Below, in pieces: positions 1 to 8,543 of a stretch of 64,000 bases of DNA. Source of the stretch: Photorhabdus noenieputensis (lineage in GTDB: Bacteria; Pseudomonadota; Gammaproteobacteria; Enterobacterales; Enterobacteriaceae); assembly GCF_018448935.1 (NCBI RefSeq), contig NZ_RCWC01000001.1, positions 368,197 through 432,196 on the forward strand, read 5' to 3'. Positions within the stretch are counted from its first letter, which is position 1; each line of letters opens with the position of its first letter. The position numbers and the translations under genes were made by a program. The notes beneath the pieces were generated by a model. The model ran no database searches. It saw nothing but the letters and a program-made list of their open reading frames with translations, and was not told the origin of the DNA.

Positions 1-1
1 T

Positions 2-340
2 GCATTACGTCGGTTTGAACTAGCGTTGCTGGCAAATCTTGGTTATGGCGTTGATTATCTGCATTGTGCGGGCAGTGGTGAACCTGTCGCTGACACGATG
101 ACCTACCGTTATAGAGAAGAAAAAGGATTTATCGCTAGCTTGGTTGTTGATCATTACAGTTTTACCGGGCGCGAATTAAAGTCACTGGCAACTCGTGAAT
201 TCCCTGATTTTGCAACATTAAAGGCAGCAAAGCGTTTTACGCGTATTGCATTGAAACCTTATCTCGGTGGCAAGCCTTTAAAAAGTCGCGAATTATTTCG
301 GCAGTTTGTACGTCAGAAGCCTGAAAAGAAAGAAAACTAA
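2..340 (+). CDS. recO: DNA repair protein RecO, C-terminal part (5' end outside window)
   Basis: About 112 codons are open from the window edge to the stop. RecO promotes annealing and helps RecR load RecA at gaps in the RecFOR pathway. The visible part is the alpha-helical C-terminal domain, with the conserved stretch [14 protein letters not shown] followed by the helical tail that ends in charged residues. The position directly upstream of pdxJ is the usual enterobacterial order (era-recO-pdxJ-acpS) and supports the call. Only the C-terminal half can be judged. Confidence 0.9.
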   Translation, partial: ALRRFELALLANLGYGVDYLHCAGSGEPVADTMTYRYREEKGFIASLVVDHYSFTGRELKSLATREFPDFATLKAAKRFTRIALKPYLGGKPLKSRELFRQFVRQKPEKKEN

Positions 341-409
341 TGAATTTGTTTCTCTTCAAGATGGAAAGTGTAAACTTGTCATATTCTAATATGACTACAG
401 GAGATAAAT

Positions 410-1141
410 ATGGCTGAAGTATTATTAGGCGTTAATATCGATCACATTGCGACGGTGCGCAATGCTCGCGGCACCAATTATCCTGATCCGGTTCAAGCGG
501 CTTTTGTTGCGGAACAGGCGGGAGCCGATGGCATTACCATTCATTTGCGTGAAGATCGCCGTCATATTACCGATCGGGATGTAGAACTGTTGAAAAAAAC
601 TATCCAGACTCGGATGAACCTTGAGATGGCCGTGACAGATGAAATGGTGGATATTGCCTGTCGTATTAAACCTGAATTTTGCTGTTTGGTGCCTGAAAAA
701 CGGCAGGAAGTGACAACAGAAGGGGGTTTGGATGTTATTGGTCAGAAAGATAAGGTTGCTGCGGCGGTTAAGCGTCTATCTGATGCGGGGATTCTTGTCT
801 CGTTATTTATTGATGCGGAACATCGACAAATTGATGCGGCTAGTGAAGTTGGCGCACCTTTCATTGAAATTCATACTGGTGCTTATGCTGATGCAGAAAA
901 TGAAGTAGAACAGGAAAAAGAGTTTCATCGTATTAAAGCAGCCGTGACTTATGCAGCGAATAAAGGTCTAACGGTTAATGCGGGTCATGGGCTGACATAT
1001 CATAATGTACAACGTATTGCTGCTCTGCCAGAAATTTATGAGTTGAATATTGGTCATGCCATTATTGGACGTGCGGTATTCAGTGGTTTGACCGCTGCGG
1101 TGGCGGATATGAAAACCCAAATGCGGAAAGCTCGCCGTTAA
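410..1141 (+). CDS. pdxJ: Pyridoxine 5'-phosphate synthase
   Basis: The 243-residue protein has the family's usual length. It condenses 1-deoxy-D-xylulose 5-phosphate with 3-amino-2-oxopropyl phosphate to give pyridoxine 5'-phosphate, the last ring-forming step of DXP-dependent vitamin B6 synthesis, as a cytoplasmic TIM barrel. The N-terminal segment [17 protein letters not shown] is typical, and His45 and Glu72 fall at the catalytic positions known for E. coli PdxJ. The glycine-rich NAGHGL motif lies near residue 190. A clear AGGAG ribosome site precedes the ATG. The stop overlaps the acpS start by one base, so the two are translationally coupled. Confidence 0.97.
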   Translation: MAEVLLGVNIDHIATVRNARGTNYPDPVQAAFVAEQAGADGITIHLREDRRHITDRDVELLKKTIQTRMNLEMAVTDEMVDIACRIKPEFCCLVPEKRQEVTTEGGLDVIGQKDKVAAAVKRLSDAGILVSLFIDAEHRQIDAASEVGAPFIEIHTGAYADAENEVEQEKEFHRIKAAVTYAANKGLTVNAGHGLTYHNVQRIAALPEIYELNIGHAIIGRAVFSGLTAAVADMKTQMRKARR

Positions 1142-1521
1142 TGGCTATTATTGGGTTAGGTACAGATATTGTTGAAATTGCCCGTATTGAAGGGGTTGTC
1201 GAGCGCTCAGGTGAGCGCTTGGCAAAACGCATTCTCAGTGAATTAGAATGGGAACAATATCAGCAACATGAAAAACCGGTTCGTTTTTTGGCTAAGCGCT
1301 TTGCGGTAAAAGAAGCCGCAGCAAAGGCATTAGGTACGGGTATCCGTAATGGGCTGGCATTTAACCAGTTTGAAGTGGTCAATGATGCACTGGGAAAACC
1401 GATTTTGCGACTCTATGGTGCGGCAGCAGCGTTGGCTCAGCAATTAGGGGCGACCTCTTTGCATGTGACATTGGCTGATGAGCGCCGCTATGCCTGTGCG
1501 ACCGTTATTCTTGAGCGTTGA
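1141..1521 (+). CDS. acpS: Holo-[acyl-carrier-protein] synthase
   Basis: A 126-residue 4'-phosphopantetheinyl transferase of the short AcpS type. It moves the phosphopantetheine arm from CoA to a serine of acyl carrier protein. The metal-binding Asp9 in GLGTDIVEI and Glu58 in the [15 protein letters not shown] motif are both present. The start codon shares a base with the pdxJ stop (TAATG), as in other enterobacteria. The gene converges on yfhL with only two bases between stops. Confidence 0.97.
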   Translation: MAIIGLGTDIVEIARIEGVVERSGERLAKRILSELEWEQYQQHEKPVRFLAKRFAVKEAAAKALGTGIRNGLAFNQFEVVNDALGKPILRLYGAAAALAQQLGATSLHVTLADERRYACATVILER

Positions 1522-1523
1522 TT

Positions 1524-1784
1524 TCAGATTTTATCCGCATGATGCAGTAATACAAATTTATCCCACAGTTGCTCTTCTGTTTCTTGTCGGTCTGGATCGG
1601 TGATAATGGTATTATTTATCGGACAGACTGATTGACAGGTTGGAACATCATAATGACCGATGCATTCGGTGCAACGGTCGGCATCAATCTCATAAATTTC
1701 ATCTCCCATCGATATAGCCTGATTGGGACATTCGGGTTCACACATATCACAATTAATACAGCTTTTTTTGATTAATAACGACAT
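1524..1784 (-). CDS. yfhL: YfhL-family 2[4Fe-4S] ferredoxin
   Basis: An 86-residue ferredoxin with two cluster-binding cysteine sets. The first is CINCDMCEPECP near residues 9-20. The second is CTECIGHYDVPTCQSVCP near residues 38-55, with the insertion between cysteines typical of the Alvin/YfhL ferredoxins. It is a small cytoplasmic electron carrier; its physiological partner cannot be read from the sequence. It lies tail-to-tail with acpS, as in E. coli, and marks the left edge of the inserted tail-fibre array. Confidence 0.93.
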   Translation of the reverse strand: MSLLIKKSCINCDMCEPECPNQAISMGDEIYEIDADRCTECIGHYDVPTCQSVCPINNTIITDPDRQETEEQLWDKFVLLHHADKI

Positions 1785-1907
1785 TTCAATAGATTAACTT
1801 ATTTTTCATTTTATATTTGTTTTTTCATTCTTTTGGGAAAGAACAGCTCGAATAATAACAAAATATTTATGGCTGTTGTAGTATTAGTAATAACAAAATA
1901 ATTAAGG

Positions 1908-1936
1908 CCGGGTTCTGCCTGAATCCCGGTCTTTTT
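1908..1936. terminator. Hairpin terminator closing the first fibre/Tfa unit
   Basis: A CCGGG/CCCGG stem with a ~12-base loop is followed on the plus strand by TCTTTTT and on the minus strand by a weaker T-rich run. It sits just beyond the stop of the minus-strand Tfa gene. Near-identical hairpins lie beyond the other Tfa copies at about 3538-3567, 5113-5145 and 6739-6768, so it is part of the repeating unit. Confidence 0.6.
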
Positions 1937-1941
1937 GCTAA

Positions 1942-2376
1942 TTATGATAATGGCGCAATTGGCCAGTCAATTTCCGGTGCTGTTGAAGTATCAACCCGGT
2001 TAAGCATCACTCGGTATTTTTTCCATTCTTTGATTAATCGTATTTCTTCGTCTGTTGCGATATCAAGTTCCATAGCATCAGAAAGTGGGGTTATTTTTTC
2101 ATTTGCGTGAGAGATAAATTGCGTTCTTTGGCTTTCCGCTATGGATATCAACTCCTCTTTTGTTGGTGGTGGAATATCTTCCCAACAAGGAAGACCATCT
2201 TCGCCAGAGGAAAGTATTTTTCCTGTGGGCGGGATTCCCGAAAACTCATTGAATATGTTATCAGTTACAGGTAAAGGGTCATTTGGCCATGAGCCCGCTG
2301 CAATATAATTCTGTTGTAATAATAGTGGATAAAATGCTTTATTTGATGCGCTAAATACATAGTTTTTGTTATTCAT
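1942..2376 (-). CDS. Tail fibre assembly protein (Tfa/Caudo_TAP family), copy 1, intact
   Basis: A 144-residue Tfa-like chaperone. In lambdoid and Mu/P2-like phages such proteins help phage fibres trimerise or cap the fibre tip. The N-terminal half begins with the NYVFSASNKAFYP segment. The C-terminal half has the family signature of a helix with [19 protein letters not shown] followed by [14 protein letters not shown]. It lies 54 bp downstream of its fibre gene on the same strand and ends just before a hairpin terminator. It is the only Tfa in the first three units with an undamaged frame. Confidence 0.88.
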   Translation of the reverse strand: MNNKNYVFSASNKAFYPLLLQQNYIAAGSWPNDPLPVTDNIFNEFSGIPPTGKILSSGEDGLPCWEDIPPPTKEELISIAESQRTQFISHANEKITPLSDAMELDIATDEEIRLIKEWKKYRVMLNRVDTSTAPEIDWPIAPLS

Positions 2377-2430
2377 AATTCTTTACCAATTTTAATTAAA
2401 TAATCATAATGGTAAATTGATTATTTCTAA

Positions 2431-3159
2431 TTAATATCCTATTGCCCTAAAAAATACTCCAACAGGAGAAGAAGTGTTATTAGCAGTAGGACTCCTATAG
2501 CATTGGAATTGACTCCGGCTTACTATGGCTACTGAACATATTCCGGCGTCTTGGGGGTTATAACCGCCATGAGTTAACGTAATATTTAAACATGCGTTAG
2601 GAAATGGTATTGGAAAAGTATTTAAATACCCAGCCTCAAGAGAGCCATGACCGTTAGCCAGTACAAATCCCCATGTTTCAATTAAACCTGAAGGTAATTT
2701 TTGCCAACCAGCGCTAGCTAAATTTGCGGTAAAATACGACATATCTGGAATTTGATTAACACCAATGCCCACTTCTCGTTTCGCAGCTTCATTTAAACCC
2801 AGGTTTTTTACAAACTCATTTTTATTGGGAATATCTGCCCCGTTTTTTGCTTTTTCCAATGCGAAATCGGAAATTTGATTTGTAAATTTTTTTTCTAGCG
2901 CTCTATTTAATTGAGCTTTGATCTTAACGGTATCACCCTCATCGAGAACATCACTGTCAGATTCTGTCGCGATAAAGTCAGCTACAACAGAGGCTATTGT
3001 GGATGATTGACGTAACGCTTTATTTAACACATGACGGAAAATTCTATCTTCTTCTGGAAACCCAGTTTTTAAAATTTGCTCTCCTTCATATGTTGCCTGG
3101 CTCACTACATTAGCGTTATTACCAATAGAAAACGCTTTAAAATCGTTTTTTGGATTCAT
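2431..3159 (-). CDS. Phage-type tail fibre protein, array copy A
   Basis: About 242 residues. The N-terminus (KNDFKAFSI..NANVVSQ) followed by an LNKALRQSSTIASVVADFIA helix is the conserved tail-attachment region of Mu/P2-like tail fibres. The C-terminal ~90 residues, from the GWQKLPSGLIETWG motif to the final FFRAIGY, resemble the gp53-like tail-fibre tip domain. I place the start at the ATG at 3159 because AGGGA precedes it at good spacing and all copies align there; an in-frame ATG seven codons upstream lacks this support. The tip differs from its neighbours. Host range or target is unknown. Confidence 0.85.
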   Translation of the reverse strand: MNPKNDFKAFSIGNNANVVSQATYEGEQILKTGFPEEDRIFRHVLNKALRQSSTIASVVADFIATESDSDVLDEGDTVKIKAQLNRALEKKFTNQISDFALEKAKNGADIPNKNEFVKNLGLNEAAKREVGIGVNQIPDMSYFTANLASAGWQKLPSGLIETWGFVLANGHGSLEAGYLNTFPIPFPNACLNITLTHGGYNPQDAGICSVAIVSRSQFQCYRSPTANNTSSPVGVFFRAIGY

Positions 3160-3180
3160 ATATATTTCCCTAAAATTCAA

Positions 3181-3572
3181 TGGCGGGTTTTATAGATAAT
3201 ATCTTAAATTATTGTAGAGAAATTTCTCAACGCTCATAGTCTAGAGATAAAAAGGAATAATTAAATATCTTTATATATTATGGGGTTAATTATTTTTCGC
3301 ATGTTTTAAGTAAGAAATAATTCAATATATTTCAGTTGAAAATATATCGGAATAATTCAGTTTCTCTTGTGAACTATCTTAAGTAATTTCCATGTTGAAA
3401 GATTTATTCTGGAAAGTAAATTTTGATGACGTGCAAGATCATTAATGTCGTATGAGCTATAAAGTCTTGGCGAAGAAGAGTTTGGATGATAATAGAATAT
3501 TTACTATTGTAGTATTAGCAATAATAAAATGATTAAGGCCGGGTTCTGCTTGAATCCCGGTCTTTTTACTAA
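3181..3572. repeat. Intergenic part of the fibre/Tfa repeat, copy 1
   Basis: No credible gene. This ~390-bp AT-rich spacer is closely similar to those at 4754-5149 and 6379-6773. Shared segments include a block with TTATAGATAATATCTTAAAT just upstream of each fibre gene and a block with CTATTGTAGTATTAGCAATA just before the hairpin. It should hold the promoter of the fibre gene to its left on the minus strand and the terminator of the Tfa gene to its right. Confidence 0.7.
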
Positions 3573-4008
3573 TTATGATAATGGCGCAATTGGCCAGTCA
3601 ATTTCCGGTACTGTTGAAGTATCAACCCGGTTAAGCATCACTCGGTATTTTTTCCATTCTTTGAGTAATAGTACTTCTTCGTCTGTTGCTATATCAAGTT
3701 CTTCTGCATCAGAAAGTGGGGTTATTTTTTCATTTGCGTAAGATATAAGTTGCGTTCTTTGGCTTTCCGCTATGGATATCAACTCCTCTTTTGTTGGTGG
3801 TGGAATATCTTCCCAACAAGGAAGACCATCTTCGCCAGAGGAAAGTATTTTTCCTATGGGGGGGGATTCCCGAAAACTCATTGAATATGTTATCAGTTAC
3901 AGGTAAAGGGTCATTTGGCCATGAGCCAGCCTCAATATACTCCTGTTGTAATAATAGTGGATAAAATGATTTATTTAATGCGCTAAATACATAGTTTTTA
4001 TCGTTCAT
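3573..4008 (-). pseudogene. Tail fibre assembly gene, copy 2, frameshifted at a G8 tract
   Basis: The reading frame starts as a normal Tfa (MNDKNYVFSALNKSFYP) and runs to the FSGIPP motif, then changes frame. The remainder (from [19 protein letters not shown] to IDWPIAPLS) continues in another frame to the normal stop. Aligned with copy 1, the break is one extra base in a run of eight G at about 3857-3864. It begins one base after the stop of fibre B. A homopolymer like this could be a true mutation, a phase-variable switch or a sequencing error. Confidence 0.85.
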
Positions 4009-4009
4009 A

Positions 4010-4732
4010 TTAATACCCTATTGCTCTATAAAATGCTGCTACAGGAGTTTGTAAATTTGGAATACTGCTAAAACATTGGAATTGGGCATTATTGACTATC
4101 ATTATTGAAAATATGCCAGCATGTTGAGGTGCATTACCAACGTGAGTTAATGTGACGTTGAGACATGTATTTGGGAATGGGATTGGAAAGTTATTTAAAG
4201 CACCAGGTTCGGCATAATCATTACCTTTTACTGATGCTATTCCCCACATTTCAATTAAGCCCGAAGGTAATTTTTGCCAGCCAGCCTTAGCTAAGTTTGC
4301 GGTGAAAAACGACATGTCTGGAATTTGATTAACATCAGTGCCCACATCTCGTTTTGCCGCTTCATTTAAACCCAGGTTTTTTATAAACTCATTTTTATTA
4401 GGAATGTCTGCCCCGTTTTTTGTTTTTTCCAATGCGAAATCGGAAATTTGATTTGTAAATTTTTTTTCTAGCGCTCTATTTAATTGAGCTTTGAGCTTAA
4501 CGGTATCACCCTCATCGAGAACATCACTGTCAGATTCTGTGGCGATAAAATCAGCTACAACAGAAGATATTGTGGACGATTGACGTAACGCTTTATTTAA
4601 CACATGACGGGAAATACTATCTTCTTCTGGAAACCCAGTTTTTAAAATTTCCTCTCTTTCATATCTTGCTTGACTCACTACATTGGCATTATTACCAATA
4701 GAAAACGCTTTAAAATCATTTTTTGGACTCAT
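4010..4732 (-). CDS. Phage-type tail fibre protein, array copy B
   Basis: About 240 residues, with the same N-terminal attachment region as copy A (very similar up to the GADIPNKNEF segment). The tip is distinct, from GWQKLPSGLIEMWGIASV to the final FYRAIGY. The start is the ATG at 4732, preceded by AGGAAA. Its Tfa partner immediately downstream is frameshifted, so proper folding may depend on another Tfa copy. No signal peptide or membrane segment is visible, as expected for a phage structural protein. Confidence 0.85.
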   Translation of the reverse strand: MSPKNDFKAFSIGNNANVVSQARYEREEILKTGFPEEDSISRHVLNKALRQSSTISSVVADFIATESDSDVLDEGDTVKLKAQLNRALEKKFTNQISDFALEKTKNGADIPNKNEFIKNLGLNEAAKRDVGTDVNQIPDMSFFTANLAKAGWQKLPSGLIEMWGIASVKGNDYAEPGALNNFPIPFPNTCLNVTLTHVGNAPQHAGIFSIMIVNNAQFQCFSSIPNLQTPVAAFYRAIGY

Positions 4733-4753
4733 ATGTATTTTCCTAAAATTCAA

Positions 4754-5149
4754 TAGTGGGTTTTATAGATAATATCTTAAATTATTGTAGAAATAATTTC
4801 TCAACGCTCATAGTCTAGAGATAAAAAGGAATAATTAAATATCTTTATAGCTTATGGGGTTAATTATTTTTCGTATGTTTTAAGTAACAAGTGATTCAAT
4901 GTATTTCAATTGAAAACATATCGTAATAATTAAATTTATCTTGTGTGAATTATCTTAAATAATTTACATGTTGGAAAATTTATTCTGGAAAATAAATTTC
5001 GATGATGTATATGGTCACTAATATCGCATGATCTATAAATTCCTGGTGAATAATAGATTGGATGATGATAGAATATTTGCCATTGTAGTATTGGCAATAA
5101 AGAAATGATTAAGACCGGGATTCTGTCTGAATCCCAGCCTTTTTGTTAA
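4754..5149. repeat. Intergenic part of the fibre/Tfa repeat, copy 2
   Basis: AT-rich spacer of about 395 bp, homologous to 3181-3572 and 6379-6773, with the same upstream block near fibre B and the same hairpin (about 5113-5145) beyond the damaged Tfa copy 3. No gene is seen. Confidence 0.7.
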
Positions 5150-5507
5150 TTACGACAATGGCGGAGTTGGCCAGTCAATTTCTGGTGCGTTTGAAATATC
5201 AACCCGGTTAAGCATAACTCGGTATTTTTTCATTCGTGTGAGATATAAATTGCGTTCTTTGGTTTTCCGCTATGGATATCAATTCCTCTTTCGTTAGTGG
5301 TGGAATATCTTTCCAATAAGGAAGGGCATTTTCGCCATAGGAAAGTATTTTTCCTATGGGAGGTATTCCCGAAAATTCATTGAATATATCATCAGTTACA
5401 GGTAAAGGGTCATTTGGCCATGAGCCTGCTTCAATATAATCCTGCTGTAATGATAGCGGATAAAATGCTTTATTTGATGCGCTAAATATATAGTTTTTAT
5501 CGTTCAT
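5150..5507 (-). pseudogene. Tail fibre assembly gene, copy 3, internal deletion
   Basis: The first ~93 residues match the intact Tfa copies, then the frame runs into NEKIPSYA and stops at about 5208. Compared with copy 1, 77 bp are missing between two near-identical TATTTTTTC.ATT stretches, consistent with slippage or recombination between short direct repeats. The deletion is not a multiple of three. The original 3' end (NRVD and IDWP codons) remains as untranslated sequence to 5150. The gene follows fibre C by 19 bp. Confidence 0.85.
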
Positions 5508-5526
5508 AATTTTCTGCTAGTTTTAA

Positions 5527-6357
5527 TTAATACCCTATTGCCATAAAAAATGTAAAAGTAGTGAGTTTATGGTAATTAAGGTTTTTATAACACCGAAACT
5601 GATGCTGATTTTCTATTGTTGCTGAGAATATACCTGCTGCTTGAGGGTCATTACCACGGTGAGTTAACGTGATACTAAAACATGCATTTGGGAATGGTAT
5701 TGGAAAATTATTTAAATACCCTGCTTGAGGGTCGCTATGGTTATAAACTTGTGCTAATCCCCACATTAAAATTAAACCCGAAGGCAATTTTTGCCAACCG
5801 TTCTTAACCAAGTTTGCTGTGAAAAACGACATGTCTGGAATTTGATTAATTCCATTTCCCACTTTCAGGTTTGCAGCTTTATCTAAACCTAAGTTTTTCA
5901 CAAACTCATTTTTATTAGGAATATCTGCGCCGTTTTGCGTTTTTTCCAGTCTGTTATTGGCGTTATTATTTATATCGGAGACAAGCTTCTGTGTTGCAGC
6001 CAGTGTATTACTATTACCAATTACATCTGTGAGTTGAACAACACCTTTTTGTGTTAATGAGGCATCGGGAACTTTCTTTATAAATTTTTGTTCTAGCGCT
6101 TTATTTAATTGCTCAGTGAGTTTGGCTATATTGCCATCATCCAAAACATCACTGCCAGATTCTGTCGCAATAAAATCAGCTACAACAGAGGCTATTGTGG
6201 ACGATTGTCGTAATGCTTTATTTAATACATGACGAGAAATCGTATCATCTGGTGGAAACCCATTTTTTAAATCTTTCTCTCCTTCATATCTTTCTTGACT
6301 CACTACATTAGCGTTATTACCAATAGAAAACGCTTTAAAATCATTTTTTGGATTCAT
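5527..6357 (-). CDS. Phage-type tail fibre protein, array copy C
   Basis: About 276 residues. It is longer than A and B because it carries the extra shaft segment IPDASLTQKGVVQLTD..GNSNTLAATQKLVSDIN, a common phage fibre repeat, between the attachment region and the tip. The tip runs from GWQKLPSGLILMWG to the terminal FFMAIGY. The start at 6357 has AGGA upstream. Without the shaft segment it would resemble copies A and B, which suggests gain or loss of a modular shaft block. Confidence 0.85.
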   Translation of the reverse strand: MNPKNDFKAFSIGNNANVVSQERYEGEKDLKNGFPPDDTISRHVLNKALRQSSTIASVVADFIATESGSDVLDDGNIAKLTEQLNKALEQKFIKKVPDASLTQKGVVQLTDVIGNSNTLAATQKLVSDINNNANNRLEKTQNGADIPNKNEFVKNLGLDKAANLKVGNGINQIPDMSFFTANLVKNGWQKLPSGLILMWGLAQVYNHSDPQAGYLNNFPIPFPNACFSITLTHRGNDPQAAGIFSATIENQHQFRCYKNLNYHKLTTFTFFMAIGY

Positions 6358-6378
6358 GTTTATTTTCCTAAAATTCAA

Positions 6379-6773
6379 TAGTGGGTTTTATAGATAATAT
6401 CTTAAATTATTGTAGGGGTAATTTCTCAACGCTCATAGTATAGAGATGAGAAGAAATAATTAAATATCTTTATATCTTATGTGATTAATTATTTTCGTAT
6501 ATTTTAAGTGATAAATAATTCAATATGTTTCAATTTAAAGTGTGTCAAAATAACTAATATCTATCTTATGAAAACCATTTGAAATAATTTTCATGCCAGA
6601 AAGTTTATTCTGGGAAGTAAATTTCTATGATGGGTAATGTAACTAATATTGCATGAATTAGCAAATATTGACGGAGAATGGCTTTTATAACGACATAATA
6701 TTTACTATTGTAGTATTATCAATAATAAAATGATAAAGACCGGGCGCTGTCCTAATCCCGGCCTTTTTATTAA
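6379..6773. repeat. Intergenic part of the fibre/Tfa repeat, copy 3
   Basis: Third copy of the ~390-bp spacer, more diverged than the first two. It has the same block beside the fibre start and a hairpin at about 6739-6768 beyond Tfa copy 4. No gene is seen. Confidence 0.65.
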
Positions 6774-7208
6774 TTACGATAATGGCGCAATTGGCCAGTC
6801 AATTTTTGGGGCTGTTGAAGTATCAACCCGGTTAAGCATGACGCGGTATTTTTTCCATTCTTTGAGTAATCGTATTTCTTCGTCTGTTGCGATATCAAGT
6901 TCTTCTGCATCAGAAAGTGGAGTTATTTTTTCATTTGCCAGAGATATAAATTGTGTTTTTTGGTTTTCTGCTATAAATATAAATTCCTCTTTTGTTGGTG
7001 GTGGGATATCTTCCCAGCAAGGAAGACCATTTTCGTCAGAGGAAAGTATTTTTCCTATAGGCGGGACGCCCGAAAATTCATTGAATATATCATCGGTTAC
7101 AGGTAAAGGATCATTTGGCCATGAGCCTGCTTCAATATAATTCTGTTGTAATAATAGTGGATAAAATGCTTTATTTAATGTACTGAATGCATAGTTTTTA
7201 TCGTTCAT
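6774..7208 (-). CDS. Tail fibre assembly protein (Tfa family), copy 4, intact
   Basis: 144 residues, the same length as copy 1 and undamaged: [13 protein letters not shown] at the start, [21 protein letters not shown] in the middle, and the conserved [19 protein letters not shown] helix before the end. It lies 52 bp downstream of fibre D on the same strand. With copy 1 and the 199-residue homologue at 11272-11871 it is one of three intact Tfa genes that could serve the whole set of fibres. Confidence 0.88.
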   Translation of the reverse strand: MNDKNYAFSTLNKAFYPLLLQQNYIEAGSWPNDPLPVTDDIFNEFSGVPPIGKILSSDENGLPCWEDIPPPTKEEFIFIAENQKTQFISLANEKITPLSDAEELDIATDEEIRLLKEWKKYRVMLNRVDTSTAPKIDWPIAPLS

Positions 7209-7260
7209 AATTCTATACCAAATTTAGTTAAATAATCATCATAATGAATTAATTTTTTAA

Positions 7261-8088
7261 TTAATATCCTATTGCCCTAAAATAGGTATAAACAAAAGGT
7301 TGGCCGTCACCTGAACCTCTATAACATTTGAATTGACTCTGATTTACTACGGATGCCCCGAATATTCCTGCTGCTCTCGGGTCCCAATCATTGTGAGTTA
7401 ATGTGATGTTAAAACATTTATTTGGGAACGGTATTGGGAAGTTATTAACATATCCGAGATCAGGTCTTCCTCCGGCAGAAACTCGTGCTATTCCCCACAT
7501 TTCAATTAAACCTGAGGGTAATTTTTGCCAACCACTCTGAACCAAGCTTGAGGTGAAAGATGACATATCTGGAATTTGATTAACTCCAGTTCCGACTCCC
7601 CGTTTTGCGGCTTCATTTAGCCCAAGATTTTTTAAAAATGCATTTTTATTGGGGATATCGGCACCGTTTTGCGTTTTTTCTAGTCTGTTATTGGCGTTAT
7701 TATTTATATCTGAGACGAGCTTCTGAGTTGCAGCCAGTGTATTACTATTGCCAACCATATTTGTAAATTGAACAATACCTTTCTGTGTTAATGATGCATC
7801 GGGAATTTTTTTTGTAAGTTTTTGCTCTAATGCTTTATTTAATTGTGAAGTAAGTTTTATTGTATTACCGTCATCCAAAACATCACTGCCAGATTCTGTC
7901 GCAATAAAATCAGCCACAATAGAGGATATTATGGACGATTGGCGTAATGCCTTATTTAATAAGTGAGTGGGAACATTATCTGGAGGAAATCCAGAATACA
8001 AACTCTGACTTTCTTCGTATCTTTCTTGACTGACTACATTAGCATTATTGCTAATAGAAAATGCTTTAAAATCATTCTTATGGCTCAT
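7261..8088 (-). CDS. Phage-type tail fibre protein, array copy D
   Basis: 275 residues. The attachment region begins SHKNDFKAFSI, a SLTQKGIVQFTN shaft segment follows near residue 90, and the tip runs from GWQKLPSGLIEMWGIARV to YFRAIGY. Its attachment region is closest to that of the inverted fragment at 14051 (both have SLYSGFPPDN..PTHLLNK). The start ATG at 8088 has AAGGATATAT upstream. Function: receptor-binding fibre of a phage-like particle whose other parts are not in this window. Confidence 0.85.
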   Translation of the reverse strand: MSHKNDFKAFSISNNANVVSQERYEESQSLYSGFPPDNVPTHLLNKALRQSSIISSIVADFIATESGSDVLDDGNTIKLTSQLNKALEQKLTKKIPDASLTQKGIVQFTNMVGNSNTLAATQKLVSDINNNANNRLEKTQNGADIPNKNAFLKNLGLNEAAKRGVGTGVNQIPDMSSFTSSLVQSGWQKLPSGLIEMWGIARVSAGGRPDLGYVNNFPIPFPNKCFNITLTHNDWDPRAAGIFGASVVNQSQFKCYRGSGDGQPFVYTYFRAIGY

Positions 8089-8543
8089 ACATATATCCTT
8101 TAAGTAAATAATATTATTTTGTAATTAACACATTGATTTATAGTATAGATGATTTATCGAAATTAATTTCAATCATAGTCTACGGCAAAAATTAGATAAT
8201 AATATTTCATTATTAATTAATTGATTGATTAATAATGTGTGGCTAGTGATAATAAATTTTTTAATATTTTTTAATAGAAAGAATATATCAAAATTTTTTA
8301 TTTTACATTTGGAAATTATTTCATCTTGTCTATTTTGTCAATTTTTAAACAGTTTTAACAAGTTTTATTAAAATAGATGGTGTCAGAATAGTGGTTACGA
8401 AAGTGGTATTATTTTGTCTGTTGATTGAATTGTTATATTTTTTTGTTTGCTCTATAAATATAGGTAAATATTCCTATCAAATAGGGAGATAAATTTTTCC
8501 TAAAAAATAAAATGGGAAAAGGGCTGCCATGCAGCCCATAATT
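8089..8543. other. AT-rich spacer with a minus-strand terminator at 8521-8537
   Basis: No gene is seen. A perfect GGGCTGC-cat-GCAGCCC palindrome at 8521-8537, followed on the minus strand by TTTTCCC, lies seven bases beyond the stop of fibre E and should terminate it. The remainder resembles the spacer at 10700-11120, including its AT-rich blocks and an identical palindrome, so it belongs to a second type of repeat unit. It presumably holds the promoter for fibre D. Confidence 0.65.

Noticed and set aside
3529..7140. Plus-strand open frames opposite the Tfa genes (3529-3741, 6730-7140)
   Set aside because: They are antisense shadows of Tfa codons, with serine-rich low-complexity translations and no supported start.
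1942..7208. Site-specific invertible fibre switch (Gin/Hin type)
   Set aside because: All but one unit point the same way, no invertase gene is present and I found no inverted crossover sites.
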